Origin: Candidatus Krumholzibacteriia bacterium
GTDB lineage: Bacteria > Krumholzibacteriota > Krumholzibacteriia > LZORAL124-64-63
DNA length: 5,339 nt
Direction of reading: 5' to 3'
Assembly (NCBI GenBank): GCA_030590265.1
Contig: JAUUYW010000254.1
Coordinates: 1-5,339 of the forward strand
Positions 1 through 5,339 of the stretch are shown piece by piece. Below the pieces are notes generated by a model. That model saw nothing but the letters and a program-made list of their open reading frames with translations. It was not told the DNA's origin and did no database searches. Numbering within the stretch: position 1 is the stretch's first letter; every line of letters starts with the position of its first letter. The position numbers were made by a program, and so were the translations under genes.

Positions 1-251
1 ATCAACCGGTCCAGGCGATGCTTCAGTCCGGCTCGGGCATATGCAGCTGTCACCGGGGCGGCAACCAACGCCGTCAGGATATAAACATACGGAAGATGAT
101 TGGGTTCAAGATGGGTCAGGAAGAGGGAATCCCGAGCCGGTTTCAGCAGATAATAGAAAAACAACAAAAAGAAATAGTTGGCCACCATCAGGCTGGTCAA
201 ACGCTTCTCACCCGGACGAAGATCAACCCAGGGACCTTTCAGCAAGGTCAT
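1..251 (-). CDS. Tlc/NTT-like (MFS-type) permease, N-terminal 83 residues, cut by window edge
   Basis: This reading frame stays open from an ATG at 251-249 to the left edge of the window, so only about 83 N-terminal residues are visible. The visible part is strongly hydrophobic. A basic leader containing LRPGEKR (residues 11-17) is followed by a first membrane helix at about 20-37 (rich in F, Y and L), the conserved-looking stretch LLKPARDSLFL (35-45), and a second helix at about 53-71 beginning LPYVYILTALV. This pattern resembles the N-terminus of ATP/ADP translocase-like proteins (Tlc/NTT family), where helix 1 ends in an R..KD motif; here it reads K37..R40-D41. Free-living bacteria carry such homologues and their substrates are mostly unknown. 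The start is supported by GGAG at 259-262, 7 nt upstream. The ATG overlaps the kinase stop codon (ATGA), implying translational coupling. A general MFS transporter is the main alternative. Family assignment is moderately sure; substrate is unknown. Confidence 0.6.
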   Translation of the reverse strand, partial: MTLLKGPWVDLRPGEKRLTSLMVANYFFLLFFYYLLKPARDSLFLTHLEPNHLPYVYILTALVAAPVTAAYARAGLKHRLDRL

Positions 252-1105
252 TGTTCGTCTCCGGTGACCACGGGCAAACACACGGTCAATTCAGCACCAC
301 CGTTTGGAACATTGGCGGCGGTGATCTCACCACCAAAACCCTCAATTATTTCCCGGGAAATAAATAGGCCCAACCCCGAACCCTTGTCACAATCCTTGGT
401 AGTCCAGCCGGAACAAAAAAGAGAATCAGCCTCGTTGGAGGGAAGCCCCGGGCCACTGTCTGCGATGCTGATGCAAATGTTATCCTCTTGCCGGCGACTT
501 TGGATGTGGATATTTCCTTCACCCTCCATGGCGTCGATGGCATTGGTCAACAGGTTGACAAAAACCCGCCCCAATCCTCCCTGCTGAACCTTGACCAGAA
601 CATCTGGGTCCAGCTCATTGACCACCGTCACTCCGTCTTTCAGCTGATGATTCAAGAGTCTCAGGACCCGGTCCATGACATCGCCTACCGAAAGCACCAC
701 GGGACCTTCTGGTTCTCCTCGGCCGGCCTTCCGCAAATGATCAATCATGGCCAAAGTGCGATCCATGCTCTCGTCCACCACTCCGCGGGTATCATCAAGG
801 GCTTTCATGACTTTCTGCACACCAACCGGATCAGAACCAACTCCTCCTTCGGCTGCCAGAATTTTTCGCAATTTGTCCAAGGCCTGGCGCCGGGTGTGCA
901 TGGCGCAGCCGAGAGCCCCAAGAGGAGTGTTCAGATCGTGGGCAATGCCCGTCAGAAGGCGGCCAAGACCAGCTTGCCTGTCCAACTCCTGAAGCTGCCT
1001 CACAAGCTCGTTGACTTGGTTGGCGCGACGGCGCAAAAGCACCGCCTGCACCAAAAAAAGGGCCAGGATCAGAACCAGACTTGCATAGATAATAATTTGA
1101 ACCAT
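248..1105 (-). CDS. Small membrane-anchored sensor histidine kinase without a sensor domain
   Basis: A 285-residue histidine kinase that would autophosphorylate and pass phosphate to a response regulator, none of which is encoded in this window. One membrane helix spans residues 3-24 and is followed by RRR, predicting a cytoplasmic C-terminus. A short probable coiled coil follows (about 27-45). The H-box is GIAHDLNTPLGAL with phospho-acceptor H56. The HATPase_c domain has an N-box (VNLLTNAIDAM, N188), G1 (DSGPG, D216), an F-box-like SGWTTK (232-237) and G2 (GSGLGLFIS, 242-250), so all catalytic motifs look intact. There is no periplasmic loop, HAMP, PAS or GAF domain, so it is shorter than typical sensor kinases. 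The H-box with N-P-L resembles the NtrB-like kinase style. The ATG at 1105 has GAGGT at 1113-1117, 7 nt upstream. It lies 19 nt after the pseudouridine synthase gene and overlaps the permease gene by 4 nt. The signal it senses cannot be read from its sequence; input through the adjacent permease is an inference. Confidence 0.93.
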   Translation of the reverse strand: MVQIIIYASLVLILALFLVQAVLLRRRANQVNELVRQLQELDRQAGLGRLLTGIAHDLNTPLGALGCAMHTRRQALDKLRKILAAEGGVGSDPVGVQKVMKALDDTRGVVDESMDRTLAMIDHLRKAGRGEPEGPVVLSVGDVMDRVLRLLNHQLKDGVTVVNELDPDVLVKVQQGGLGRVFVNLLTNAIDAMEGEGNIHIQSRRQEDNICISIADSGPGLPSNEADSLFCSGWTTKDCDKGSGLGLFISREIIEGFGGEITAANVPNGGAELTVCLPVVTGDEQ

Positions 1106-1112
1106 GACCGTG

Positions 1113-1117
1113 ACCTC
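1113..1117 (-). promoter_or_regulatory. Ribosome binding site of the histidine kinase gene
   Basis: GAGGT on the minus strand, 7 nt before the ATG at 1105, lies in the 19-nt gap after the TAA of the pseudouridine synthase gene (1127-1125). The position fixes the start and supports co-transcription. Confidence 0.7.
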
Positions 1118-1124
1118 AACCGGG

Positions 1125-1919
1125 TTAAGGTTTTTTCTTTGTCAATTCCGCCACCGTCCGGATGGACTGAATTTCTCTGGCTGAAAGGTCGCGCCATCTG
1201 CCTGGTGCCAGATACTCCAGGCGAACATCCCCAATGCGAATGCGGCGAAGATAAAATATTTTGTGTCGCAAAGTGGTGAACATGCGGCGCAGTTGGCGCA
1301 CCTTGCCATCGGTCAAGACGACATTCAGCACGGTGCGACCGTTCATGAACTCTACAACTTGAACCGATTTGGGTTTGAAAGATCCCATTTTCGGCAAAAC
1401 AATTCCCGCATCCATGACACCAACTTCCAACTCTGTCAACTCACCTTCAACCTGAACCCGGTACTCATGCTCCAGCTGGTCTGTATCAGTCTGGGCGTTG
1501 CTCCAGTCCTTGTCATTGGAAACCAGGATCAAACCTGTGCTTCGACTGTCCATTCGTCCCACAGGTCGCAATCCTGGTATGCCCGACGGCATAAAATCAC
1601 TGACCAGTTGGCATTCCACCCCATCGGACTGGACACACACCACACGCACCGGTTTGTTGAGCACCAAATAAGCAGGGATCACCTGGCGCAGGACCTCGTT
1701 ATCCAGAAAAATCTCACTGGAAGAATCAATCATGACTTTCGGATCCAATTCCAGCCGGCCATCCACCTGCACCCGCCCAGCCAAAACAATGGATTCAGCC
1801 ACCTTCCGAGTTCCAAATCCGGCTTTTTGCAGAGCCCTGCCCAACCCCATGGGACGCTTGGCGCACCACCGGAGGCCCAGGTGTTGACTCTCGGTTTTTC
1901 CGGATCTTCCATAAGCCAT
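1125..1919 (-). CDS. rRNA pseudouridine synthase, RsuA/RluB/RluE/RluF family, with S4 domain
   Basis: This enzyme isomerises a specific uridine in ribosomal RNA to pseudouridine in the cytoplasm. With the ATG at 1919 it has 264 residues. After a basic N-terminal extension of about 23 residues comes an S4 RNA-binding domain (about 24-75; ALQKAGFGTRKVAESI then GRVQVDG). The catalytic domain starts at LVLNKP (about 85-90) and contains the family catalytic motif GRMDSRSTGLILVSND, with catalytic Asp at 124. It also has the EYRVQVEG strand containing the family tyrosine, and the C-terminal motif DGKVRQLRRM (about 204-213). The S4 sequence resembles RluB-type proteins more than short RsuA, but the target (23S or 16S site) cannot be decided here. 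The frame also opens at a TTG at 1985, which would overlap the cyclase gene by 14 nt. I prefer the ATG because GGGAAGGA (1931-1938) precedes it and the extra residues have no family resemblance. A shorter form starting at Met 24 (1850) is possible but has no clear ribosome site. Confidence 0.93.
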   Translation of the reverse strand: MAYGRSGKTESQHLGLRWCAKRPMGLGRALQKAGFGTRKVAESIVLAGRVQVDGRLELDPKVMIDSSSEIFLDNEVLRQVIPAYLVLNKPVRVVCVQSDGVECQLVSDFMPSGIPGLRPVGRMDSRSTGLILVSNDKDWSNAQTDTDQLEHEYRVQVEGELTELEVGVMDAGIVLPKMGSFKPKSVQVVEFMNGRTVLNVVLTDGKVRQLRRMFTTLRHKIFYLRRIRIGDVRLEYLAPGRWRDLSAREIQSIRTVAELTKKKP

Positions 1920-1930
1920 TCTCTGTGTAA

Positions 1931-1938
1931 TCCTTCCC
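1931..1938 (-). promoter_or_regulatory. Probable ribosome binding site deciding the pseudouridine synthase start
   Basis: GGGAAGGA on the minus strand ends 11 nt before the ATG at 1919. The spacing is a little long but still usable. It sits in the 52-nt gap after the cyclase stop (1974-1972). It favours the ATG over the upstream in-frame TTG at 1985. Confidence 0.5.
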
Positions 1939-1971
1939 TGTTTCGTTCCTGTTGATGTTATTTCAATAATT

Positions 1972-2613
1972 TTAGCGCCAGGCAACCGCCCGCACAGGTG
2001 AAGCTTCTGTTTGAAAAAGCTTCAATGGAACAGCCATGAAATGAACAACTGTTCCCACCAGAACATCCAGGCCCGTAAGATTCTCAATGTTGACCATGCC
2101 TGCGGCAGCGCACCGATCATGGGCTTCAAAACCGTGGAAGTTGTCCAGGCTGGGTGTATCCAACCCAACGCCCTTCAAGTTCGACGCAGCCAAAAGCGCC
2201 GCCAACTCCCCACTCAGCCAAGGCCAGTGGCGGTAATATTCTTCAGTGCCCCAGTGCCGATCCCAACCAGTGTGAAAGAGCACAAAATCAACTTCCGTTA
2301 AATTGTGCCCGGAAAGCAGATCGACCGGGAGAGCTTCTGGTTTATTGTTGTCCTGATCTTTTTTTGTTGCCTCGATCACCAAAGCCAATCCGGCGAAACG
2401 CTCAACCGGCACCTCGTCCAGGGCTGGTTGGCCCGCCAGAAAATGCAGGGCACCATCCAAATGGGTTCCCACGTGACAACCAAACTCCAGGCTGCTTGAC
2501 ATGTGACTGTCGGGCCCGTGCTCGCTATGACGATGAATTTTCAGGGGTTGCTGGTCACCAGGCCACTGGGGCATTCCCGGAGCTATCACATGGCTCAAGT
2601 CGATCAGTTTCAA
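1972..2613 (-). CDS. Cyclase family protein (kynurenine formamidase-like metal-dependent hydrolase)
   Basis: A 213-residue cytoplasmic enzyme of the cyclase family (Pfam PF04199), whose best-known members are bacterial kynurenine formamidases (KynB). The length fits the family. The N-terminus reads IDLSHVIAPGMPQWPGD (4-20), the usual first motif. The signature HVGTHLDGALHF (47-58) supplies the expected metal ligands H47, H51 and D53 and the likely active-site H57. Later family motifs are LDTPSLDN (151-158), H165 in the AHDR segment, and E177 in NIENL, probably a further metal ligand. No signal peptide is seen. The start is TTG, since a later ATG at Met 14 would delete the conserved first motif, and AGGAG lies 7 nt upstream. 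The gene begins 12 nt after the DUF503 stop, in the same frame. No other tryptophan or kynurenine degradation gene is present, so the physiological substrate (N-formylkynurenine or another amide/ester) remains open. Confidence 0.92.
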   Translation of the reverse strand: MKLIDLSHVIAPGMPQWPGDQQPLKIHRHSEHGPDSHMSSSLEFGCHVGTHLDGALHFLAGQPALDEVPVERFAGLALVIEATKKDQDNNKPEALPVDLLSGHNLTEVDFVLFHTGWDRHWGTEEYYRHWPWLSGELAALLAASNLKGVGLDTPSLDNFHGFEAHDRCAAAGMVNIENLTGLDVLVGTVVHFMAVPLKLFQTEASPVRAVAWR

Positions 2614-2620
2614 ATGGCAG

Positions 2621-2625
2621 CTCCT
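2621..2625 (-). promoter_or_regulatory. Ribosome binding site supporting a TTG start for the cyclase gene
   Basis: AGGAG (minus strand) directly follows the TAG stop of the DUF503 gene (2628-2626) and ends 7 nt before the TTG at 2613. The ideal spacing is the main evidence for the non-ATG start, and the arrangement allows ribosomes finishing DUF503 to re-initiate. Confidence 0.75.
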
Positions 2626-2937
2626 CTAACCGGAATAAAAAGTTTCACTGTGAATATCACGCCGCAGGTCACCCACCTCGAATTCGGTGGAAAAGAGAAT
2701 TCGCTCGGCTTCATCCAGCATTTCGGTCACTTGTGTTTCCTGCCCGGACACCACGCTGATGGCCAGAAAAACCCGCCTGATCAGATCGGCAGGTCCCACC
2801 TGGGCTACAGAAAAATCGTGGTTTCGCAAGCGCTGGGTCAAGGCTCGCAAAGGCTTTCTGCGGTCTTTCAGGGTGCGGGCCTCTTGCAATACCAGATCGG
2901 CAATCAGGGTGCCCGTGTAAACTCGCACATCGTCCAT
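2626..2937 (-). CDS. DUF503 family protein (YlxP-like)
   Basis: A 103-residue soluble protein of the DUF503/YlxP family, with the usual length of about 90-100 residues. The diagnostic parts are EARTLKDRRKPLRALTQRL (19-37), matching the family's 'SLKEKR..l.sl..RLR' core, then FSVAQVGPADL (42-52), matching 'vSvaEvg..D', and a hydrophobic strand FLAISVVS (57-64) before a C-terminal helix. The molecular function of the family is not firmly established; in many bacteria the gene sits between infB and rbfA in the ribosome-maturation cluster, which hints at a ribosome or RNA role. Here it leads an operon without those genes, and the pseudouridine synthase two genes downstream is the only ribosome-linked neighbour. 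The ATG at 2937 has GGAG at 2943-2946, 5 nt upstream. The 5' flank holds the metalloprotease terminator and a weak promoter candidate. Confidence 0.9.
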   Translation of the reverse strand: MDDVRVYTGTLIADLVLQEARTLKDRRKPLRALTQRLRNHDFSVAQVGPADLIRRVFLAISVVSGQETQVTEMLDEAERILFSTEFEVGDLRRDIHSETFYSG

Positions 2938-2942
2938 AACAA

Positions 2943-2946
2943 CTCC
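2943..2946 (-). promoter_or_regulatory. Ribosome binding site of the DUF503 gene
   Basis: GGAG on the minus strand, 5 nt before the ATG at 2937. No alternative in-frame start is seen upstream back to the terminator, so this ATG is the likely start. Confidence 0.6.
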
Positions 2947-2987
2947 GGCAATGCGGATCCCATGAGAGGCCAGGAACCACGCCTCCC

Positions 2988-3016
2988 AAACTAAAGGAAA
3001 AAACCATGGTTGTCAG
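2988..3016 (-). promoter_or_regulatory. Weak sigma70-like promoter candidate for the five-gene operon
   Basis: On the minus strand, CTGACA (3016-3011, five of six matches to TTGACA) is followed after 17 nt by TAGTTT (2993-2988, only three of six matches to TATAAT). It lies between the metalloprotease terminator and the DUF503 start, where a promoter is expected. The -10 match is poor and promoter consensus in this lineage is unknown, so this is a candidate by position more than by sequence. Confidence 0.22.
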
Positions 3017-3027
3017 GTTCTAAGCCA

Positions 3028-3064
3028 CAAAATAAAACGCCCCGCAGGCTGAACCCGCGGGGCG
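3028..3064 (-). terminator. Rho-independent terminator behind the metalloprotease gene
   Basis: A perfect 8-bp G+C stem (CGCCCCGC at 3038-3045 pairing with GCGGGGCG at 3057-3064) encloses an 11-nt loop. In the minus-strand direction it is followed at once by TTTTATTTTG (3037-3028). It begins 14 nt after the TAA at 3081-3079. There is no T-tract on the plus-strand side, so it works in one direction. It separates the secreted-protein gene from the downstream operon. Confidence 0.9.
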
Positions 3065-3078
3065 CAGAATCAAGTCAG

Positions 3079-5339
3079 TTACTTGGCCAGAGTCATTTTG
3101 ACCGTGGCTTCGTAGCCCACGGTGCGCAATCGAGCCAGGTACAGACCGGCGGCAACGGAGCGACCATCGTCACTTTTCCCGTCCCAGTTGAGCTGTTGCT
3201 CACCTTCGGCCATGGTGCCCACAAAGAGGGTGCGCACCACACGACCACGCAGATCCAGCACCTGAACAGAGGTGTGAGCCTCTTTGGGTAGGCTGAAGGT
3301 GATTCGGGTCATGGGATTGAAAGGGTTCGGGTAGTTCCCGTTCAGAGCAAACACCGAGGGCGTACCGGTGCCGGCGACCCCACCGGTCACTTCCAAGGTC
3401 ACTGGAACAATGCTCGGGCTGCCGTCGGCATCGTGAGCAATGACCACCCAGGCTTCATAGGTTTGGTTGGTCAGACCCGAAGAGTCGAAGCTCAGGGTGA
3501 GCGTTTGACTCTGGCCTGCATCCAGAGCACCACTCAGGGGGTCAACAGCCAGCCAAAGAACAGGCTCAATGATATTGAATTCGGCATCGGAAACGTCTTC
3601 AGCGGAACCGCTGCTGCCGTTCACACGGACCAAGGCGTGAATGCTGCCCGGTCCACCCACCACGGTGTCATAAGAACCCGTGTTGGCCATATCTTCGACC
3701 AGGACATCCCAGTTGCTTCCACCGTCTTGGGACACAGCCACGTCTACAAATTCAACGCCACCAAATGTATCCCAGGTTATAGTAACATTATCGTCAACAT
3801 AAAGATCTTCCCCACCGTTGGGATACGTCACGGCCAGCACGGGGTCTGCCTGGGTCAGGACCAGGGTCGGTGTGAGGCTATGGGGACCAGCACCGCGGCC
3901 ATCGCCAACAATGATGCTGGGAATCACGATATCACCACTGAAAGAAGCATCCACGGTCAAGCTGAGTGTGGCCACTGCATCTTCGTCTGGAACGACAACG
4001 CCATAACCTTGAGCATTGATAACTCCGTGCCAATGGACTTCGGCACCATCGCCGTTGTTATGATCGCTGACCATGGGACCAAAAGTTCCACCAACAAAAT
4101 CCGTGGAAGAATTAACTGTCACCCCAACAGGGAAGTCCATATTCACATCGGTGAGCCACTCAACGTCCACAGCACCGTTGTAAACAGTGAAAGCCACTGA
4201 GAAAGTGGTTCCCGGCAAGTAAGTGGTAATGTCCGAAGTGAGGGTACTGCCGGCTATACTCTTGACAGCAGCCGGATCCACGGGAGGGTTGCCCCAAACG
4301 GCAACTTCGTAGTTCAACACAGATTCGGCTTCACCATTGTTGGTAATACCAATGAACTCTTCAGTGGTCTGACCAACGGCCAGACTCACAGCAACACTGT
4401 CGGTATCCAATTCAATGTCTGGTACCGGCGGGGCTTCAACTTGCATGATTGTGATGTCGTAGTGAAGACTGAGGCCTGTTTTGGCAGAATTACCCACAAT
4501 TGCACCTGCCCAGGCAATGTCCTGCAAAGGAATCTGGCTGATGAAATAGCCGTCGTTGTTCCCATCCAGGGTCAATACTTCGATGGCGCCGGTGCCATCG
4601 GTCTTTTCAATATGGAAACTCACGGTCATGGGTCCACCGCTGTCGTCACCATTGAAATCCACTTCCAGGGTTCCGTCAATGTCACCGGTAAAACCAAGCA
4701 GGCGGAAAGTATTGGCCGCTACCTTTTGCACGATTCCACTGTGATTGAACGGATAACTGGAAGTATAGGCAATAAAGTTTCCATAGGGGTAATCAGCGGC
4801 TTCACCATAACCAACACCGGAAATAGCCCGATAATTGGTGCCATAATTCCAGGCAGTGAATTGGGCCCAACCTTCGGTCCAGGTGCTGCCATAGGTGTTC
4901 ATGATCTCTTCAAAAGAGGCCATAACCGACTGACCGGAATGATTGCGACGCCATTCCCAGTAATCATAAATAAACTCAACACCCCAGGTTTCACTCATCC
5001 AGATTTGCCAGACGCAATCTTCATAGGAACCGGTTCCACCGTAATCCAAGGGTAATTCGGGGTGTTTGATGGGGCTATCACCGGGCAGGTAGTTGTAGTA
5101 GTCGTTGACATAGTCAAATACCAGATCTTCGGCCCAGGTTGCATCAACTTCGTTCCAACCGCCTTCGTTCCAACGGCTGGTGGCGAACTGGGTGGCGTGC
5201 TTGAACTCGTGGGCGGCGGTCACCTTGGCTGCTCCCAGGGCATCACCGTCGGGGTCGTCGTTGGGCGGGAAGCCGATGAAATCATTGTCCATGGTGATAC
5301 GGGTCATGCCGGGCGGCGTGGACACCGGCGTGGTGAAAC
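3079..5339 (-). CDS. Secreted multidomain zinc metalloprotease with C-terminal sorting-type domain, 5' end outside window
   Basis: The frame is open to the right edge, so the signal peptide and N-terminus are missing; 752 complete codons are visible. Numbering here counts the GTG at 5325 as 1, though that codon is probably internal. The catalytic part (about 1-195) has AAHEFKHATQ with the HExxH zinc motif at 39-43. It is followed by GGWNEVDATWAED (55-67), where E59 matches the position of the third ligand in gluzincins with a 'WF.EG.A.W.ED' pattern. It resembles the putative metalloproteases called MXAN_6640-like in myxobacteria and FCB bacteria. Beta modules follow: about 200-297; a BACON/Ig-like segment at 303-342; a module at 343-492 with GDGAEVHWHG and GDGRGAGPHS; a 'PNGGE' domain at 499-587; and a second BACON-like domain at 590-647 (WLAVDPLSG...VPVTLEV). 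The C-terminus (659-748) has NYPNPFNP, then VLDLRGRVVRTL and GLYLARL, matching FlgD-Ig-like/type IX secretion sorting domains. The protein is probably exported and surface-attached or released. The substrate is unknown. Confidence 0.88.
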   Translation of the reverse strand, partial: FTTPVSTPPGMTRITMDNDFIGFPPNDDPDGDALGAAKVTAAHEFKHATQFATSRWNEGGWNEVDATWAEDLVFDYVNDYYNYLPGDSPIKHPELPLDYGGTGSYEDCVWQIWMSETWGVEFIYDYWEWRRNHSGQSVMASFEEIMNTYGSTWTEGWAQFTAWNYGTNYRAISGVGYGEAADYPYGNFIAYTSSYPFNHSGIVQKVAANTFRLLGFTGDIDGTLEVDFNGDDSGGPMTVSFHIEKTDGTGAIEVLTLDGNNDGYFISQIPLQDIAWAGAIVGNSAKTGLSLHYDITIMQVEAPPVPDIELDTDSVAVSLAVGQTTEEFIGITNNGEAESVLNYEVAVWGNPPVDPAAVKSIAGSTLTSDITTYLPGTTFSVAFTVYNGAVDVEWLTDVNMDFPVGVTVNSSTDFVGGTFGPMVSDHNNGDGAEVHWHGVINAQGYGVVVPDEDAVATLSLTVDASFSGDIVIPSIIVGDGRGAGPHSLTPTLVLTQADPVLAVTYPNGGEDLYVDDNVTITWDTFGGVEFVDVAVSQDGGSNWDVLVEDMANTGSYDTVVGGPGSIHALVRVNGSSGSAEDVSDAEFNIIEPVLWLAVDPLSGALDAGQSQTLTLSFDSSGLTNQTYEAWVVIAHDADGSPSIVPVTLEVTGGVAGTGTPSVFALNGNYPNPFNPMTRITFSLPKEAHTSVQVLDLRGRVVRTLFVGTMAEGEQQLNWDGKSDDGRSVAAGLYLARLRTVGYEATVKMTLAK
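3082..3351 (-). other. C-terminal FlgD-Ig-like / T9SS type A-like sorting domain of the metalloprotease
   Basis: The last 90 residues begin FALNGNYPNPFNPMTRITFSL. They continue with VQVLDLRGRVVRTL, a QLNWDGKSDDGRSVAAGLYLARL stretch split over two strands, and end TVKMTLAK. This is the usual order of the short beta-sandwich found at the C-terminus of secreted FCB-group proteins. In Bacteroidetes such domains direct type IX secretion and are cleaved; whether that holds in this organism cannot be seen here. Confidence 0.85.
5197..5211 (-). other. HExxH zinc-binding catalytic motif (HEFKH)
   Basis: These codons encode H-E-F-K-H, followed by A-T-Q. The two histidines would bind zinc and the glutamate would activate water. 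The probable third ligand is the Glu of the WNEVDATW segment, 16 residues after the second His, an arrangement seen in gluzincin-type peptidases. Confidence 0.8.

Noticed and set aside
488..1279. Long plus-strand open frame (263 codons) antisense to the histidine kinase
   Set aside because: It lies opposite a gene with intact kinase motifs, its translation resembles no family, and it is a codon-bias shadow.
1263..1955. Plus-strand open frame (230 codons) antisense to the pseudouridine synthase
   Set aside because: Low-complexity, His/Gln-rich translation with no domain; it mirrors a well-supported gene on the other strand.
1920..1971. Internal promoter or terminator between cyclase and pseudouridine synthase
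   Set aside because: The gap is somewhat AT-rich, but a TTGAAA at about 1966 has no acceptable -10 partner and no stable hairpin is visible.
2154..2759. Plus-strand open frame (201 codons) across the cyclase and DUF503 genes
   Set aside because: Proline/arginine-rich shadow that spans two unrelated genes on the opposite strand.
2711..3007. Minus-strand open frame (98 codons) starting at an ATG at 3007
   Set aside because: It overlaps DUF503 in another frame, has no ribosome site, and its translation is Cys/His/Pro-rich without family resemblance.
3433..4200. Plus-strand open frame (255 codons) antisense to the metalloprotease beta domains
   Set aside because: Shadow of a gene with recognisable domains; no ribosome site or conserved motif seen.
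4441..5055. Plus-strand open frame (204 codons) antisense to the metalloprotease catalytic region
   Set aside because: Same reason: it mirrors the real coding frame and has no support of its own.
5323..5325. GTG at 5325 as the true start of the metalloprotease
   Set aside because: The frame stays open to the window edge (F-T-T-P precede it), no signal peptide follows, and the catalytic motif is only 39 residues away, so the gene almost certainly begins outside the window.

Overview
The window carries six protein-coding genes, all on the minus strand, so the transcription order runs from high to low coordinates. Two genes are cut by the window edges. There are no RNA genes, insertion sequences, CRISPR arrays or gene-free stretches over 300 bases. 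The secreted protein at the right has Ig-like/BACON-like modules and ends in a 'NYPNPFNP' plus FlgD-Ig-like tail. That combination is typical of the wider FCB group and its candidate phyla (for example Krumholzibacteriota, Eisenbacteria or Latescibacterota-like lineages). The phylum assignment is an inference from protein style only; the sequence holds no phylogenetic marker gene.

Layout in transcription order. (1) 5339-3079: the C-terminal part of a large secreted zinc metalloprotease. It has an HEFKH catalytic motif, several beta-sandwich modules and a C-terminal sorting-type domain. Its gene ends at a strong rho-independent terminator (3064-3028). (2) 2937-2626: a DUF503/YlxP-family small protein. 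(3) 2613-1972: a cyclase-family (kynurenine-formamidase-like) metal hydrolase that starts at TTG. (4) 1919-1125: an RsuA/RluB-type pseudouridine synthase with an S4 domain. (5) 1105-248: a small membrane-anchored histidine kinase with no sensor domain. (6) 251-1: the N-terminus of a polytopic permease resembling the Tlc/NTT nucleotide-transporter-like group.

Genes 2 to 6 look like one operon. Spacings are 12, 52 and 19 nt, followed by a 4-nt ATGA overlap between kinase and permease, and no terminator is visible inside. The only recognisable upstream boundary is the terminator behind the metalloprotease. The operon mixes ribosome-linked functions (DUF503, pseudouridine synthase) with a metabolic hydrolase and a kinase/permease pair. 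The most suggestive link is the overlapping kinase-permease pair: the kinase has no sensor module of its own and may take its input from the co-translated transporter-like protein. I see no clearly new defence, mobile or RNA-based system here; most of the window is ordinary chromosomal sequence.
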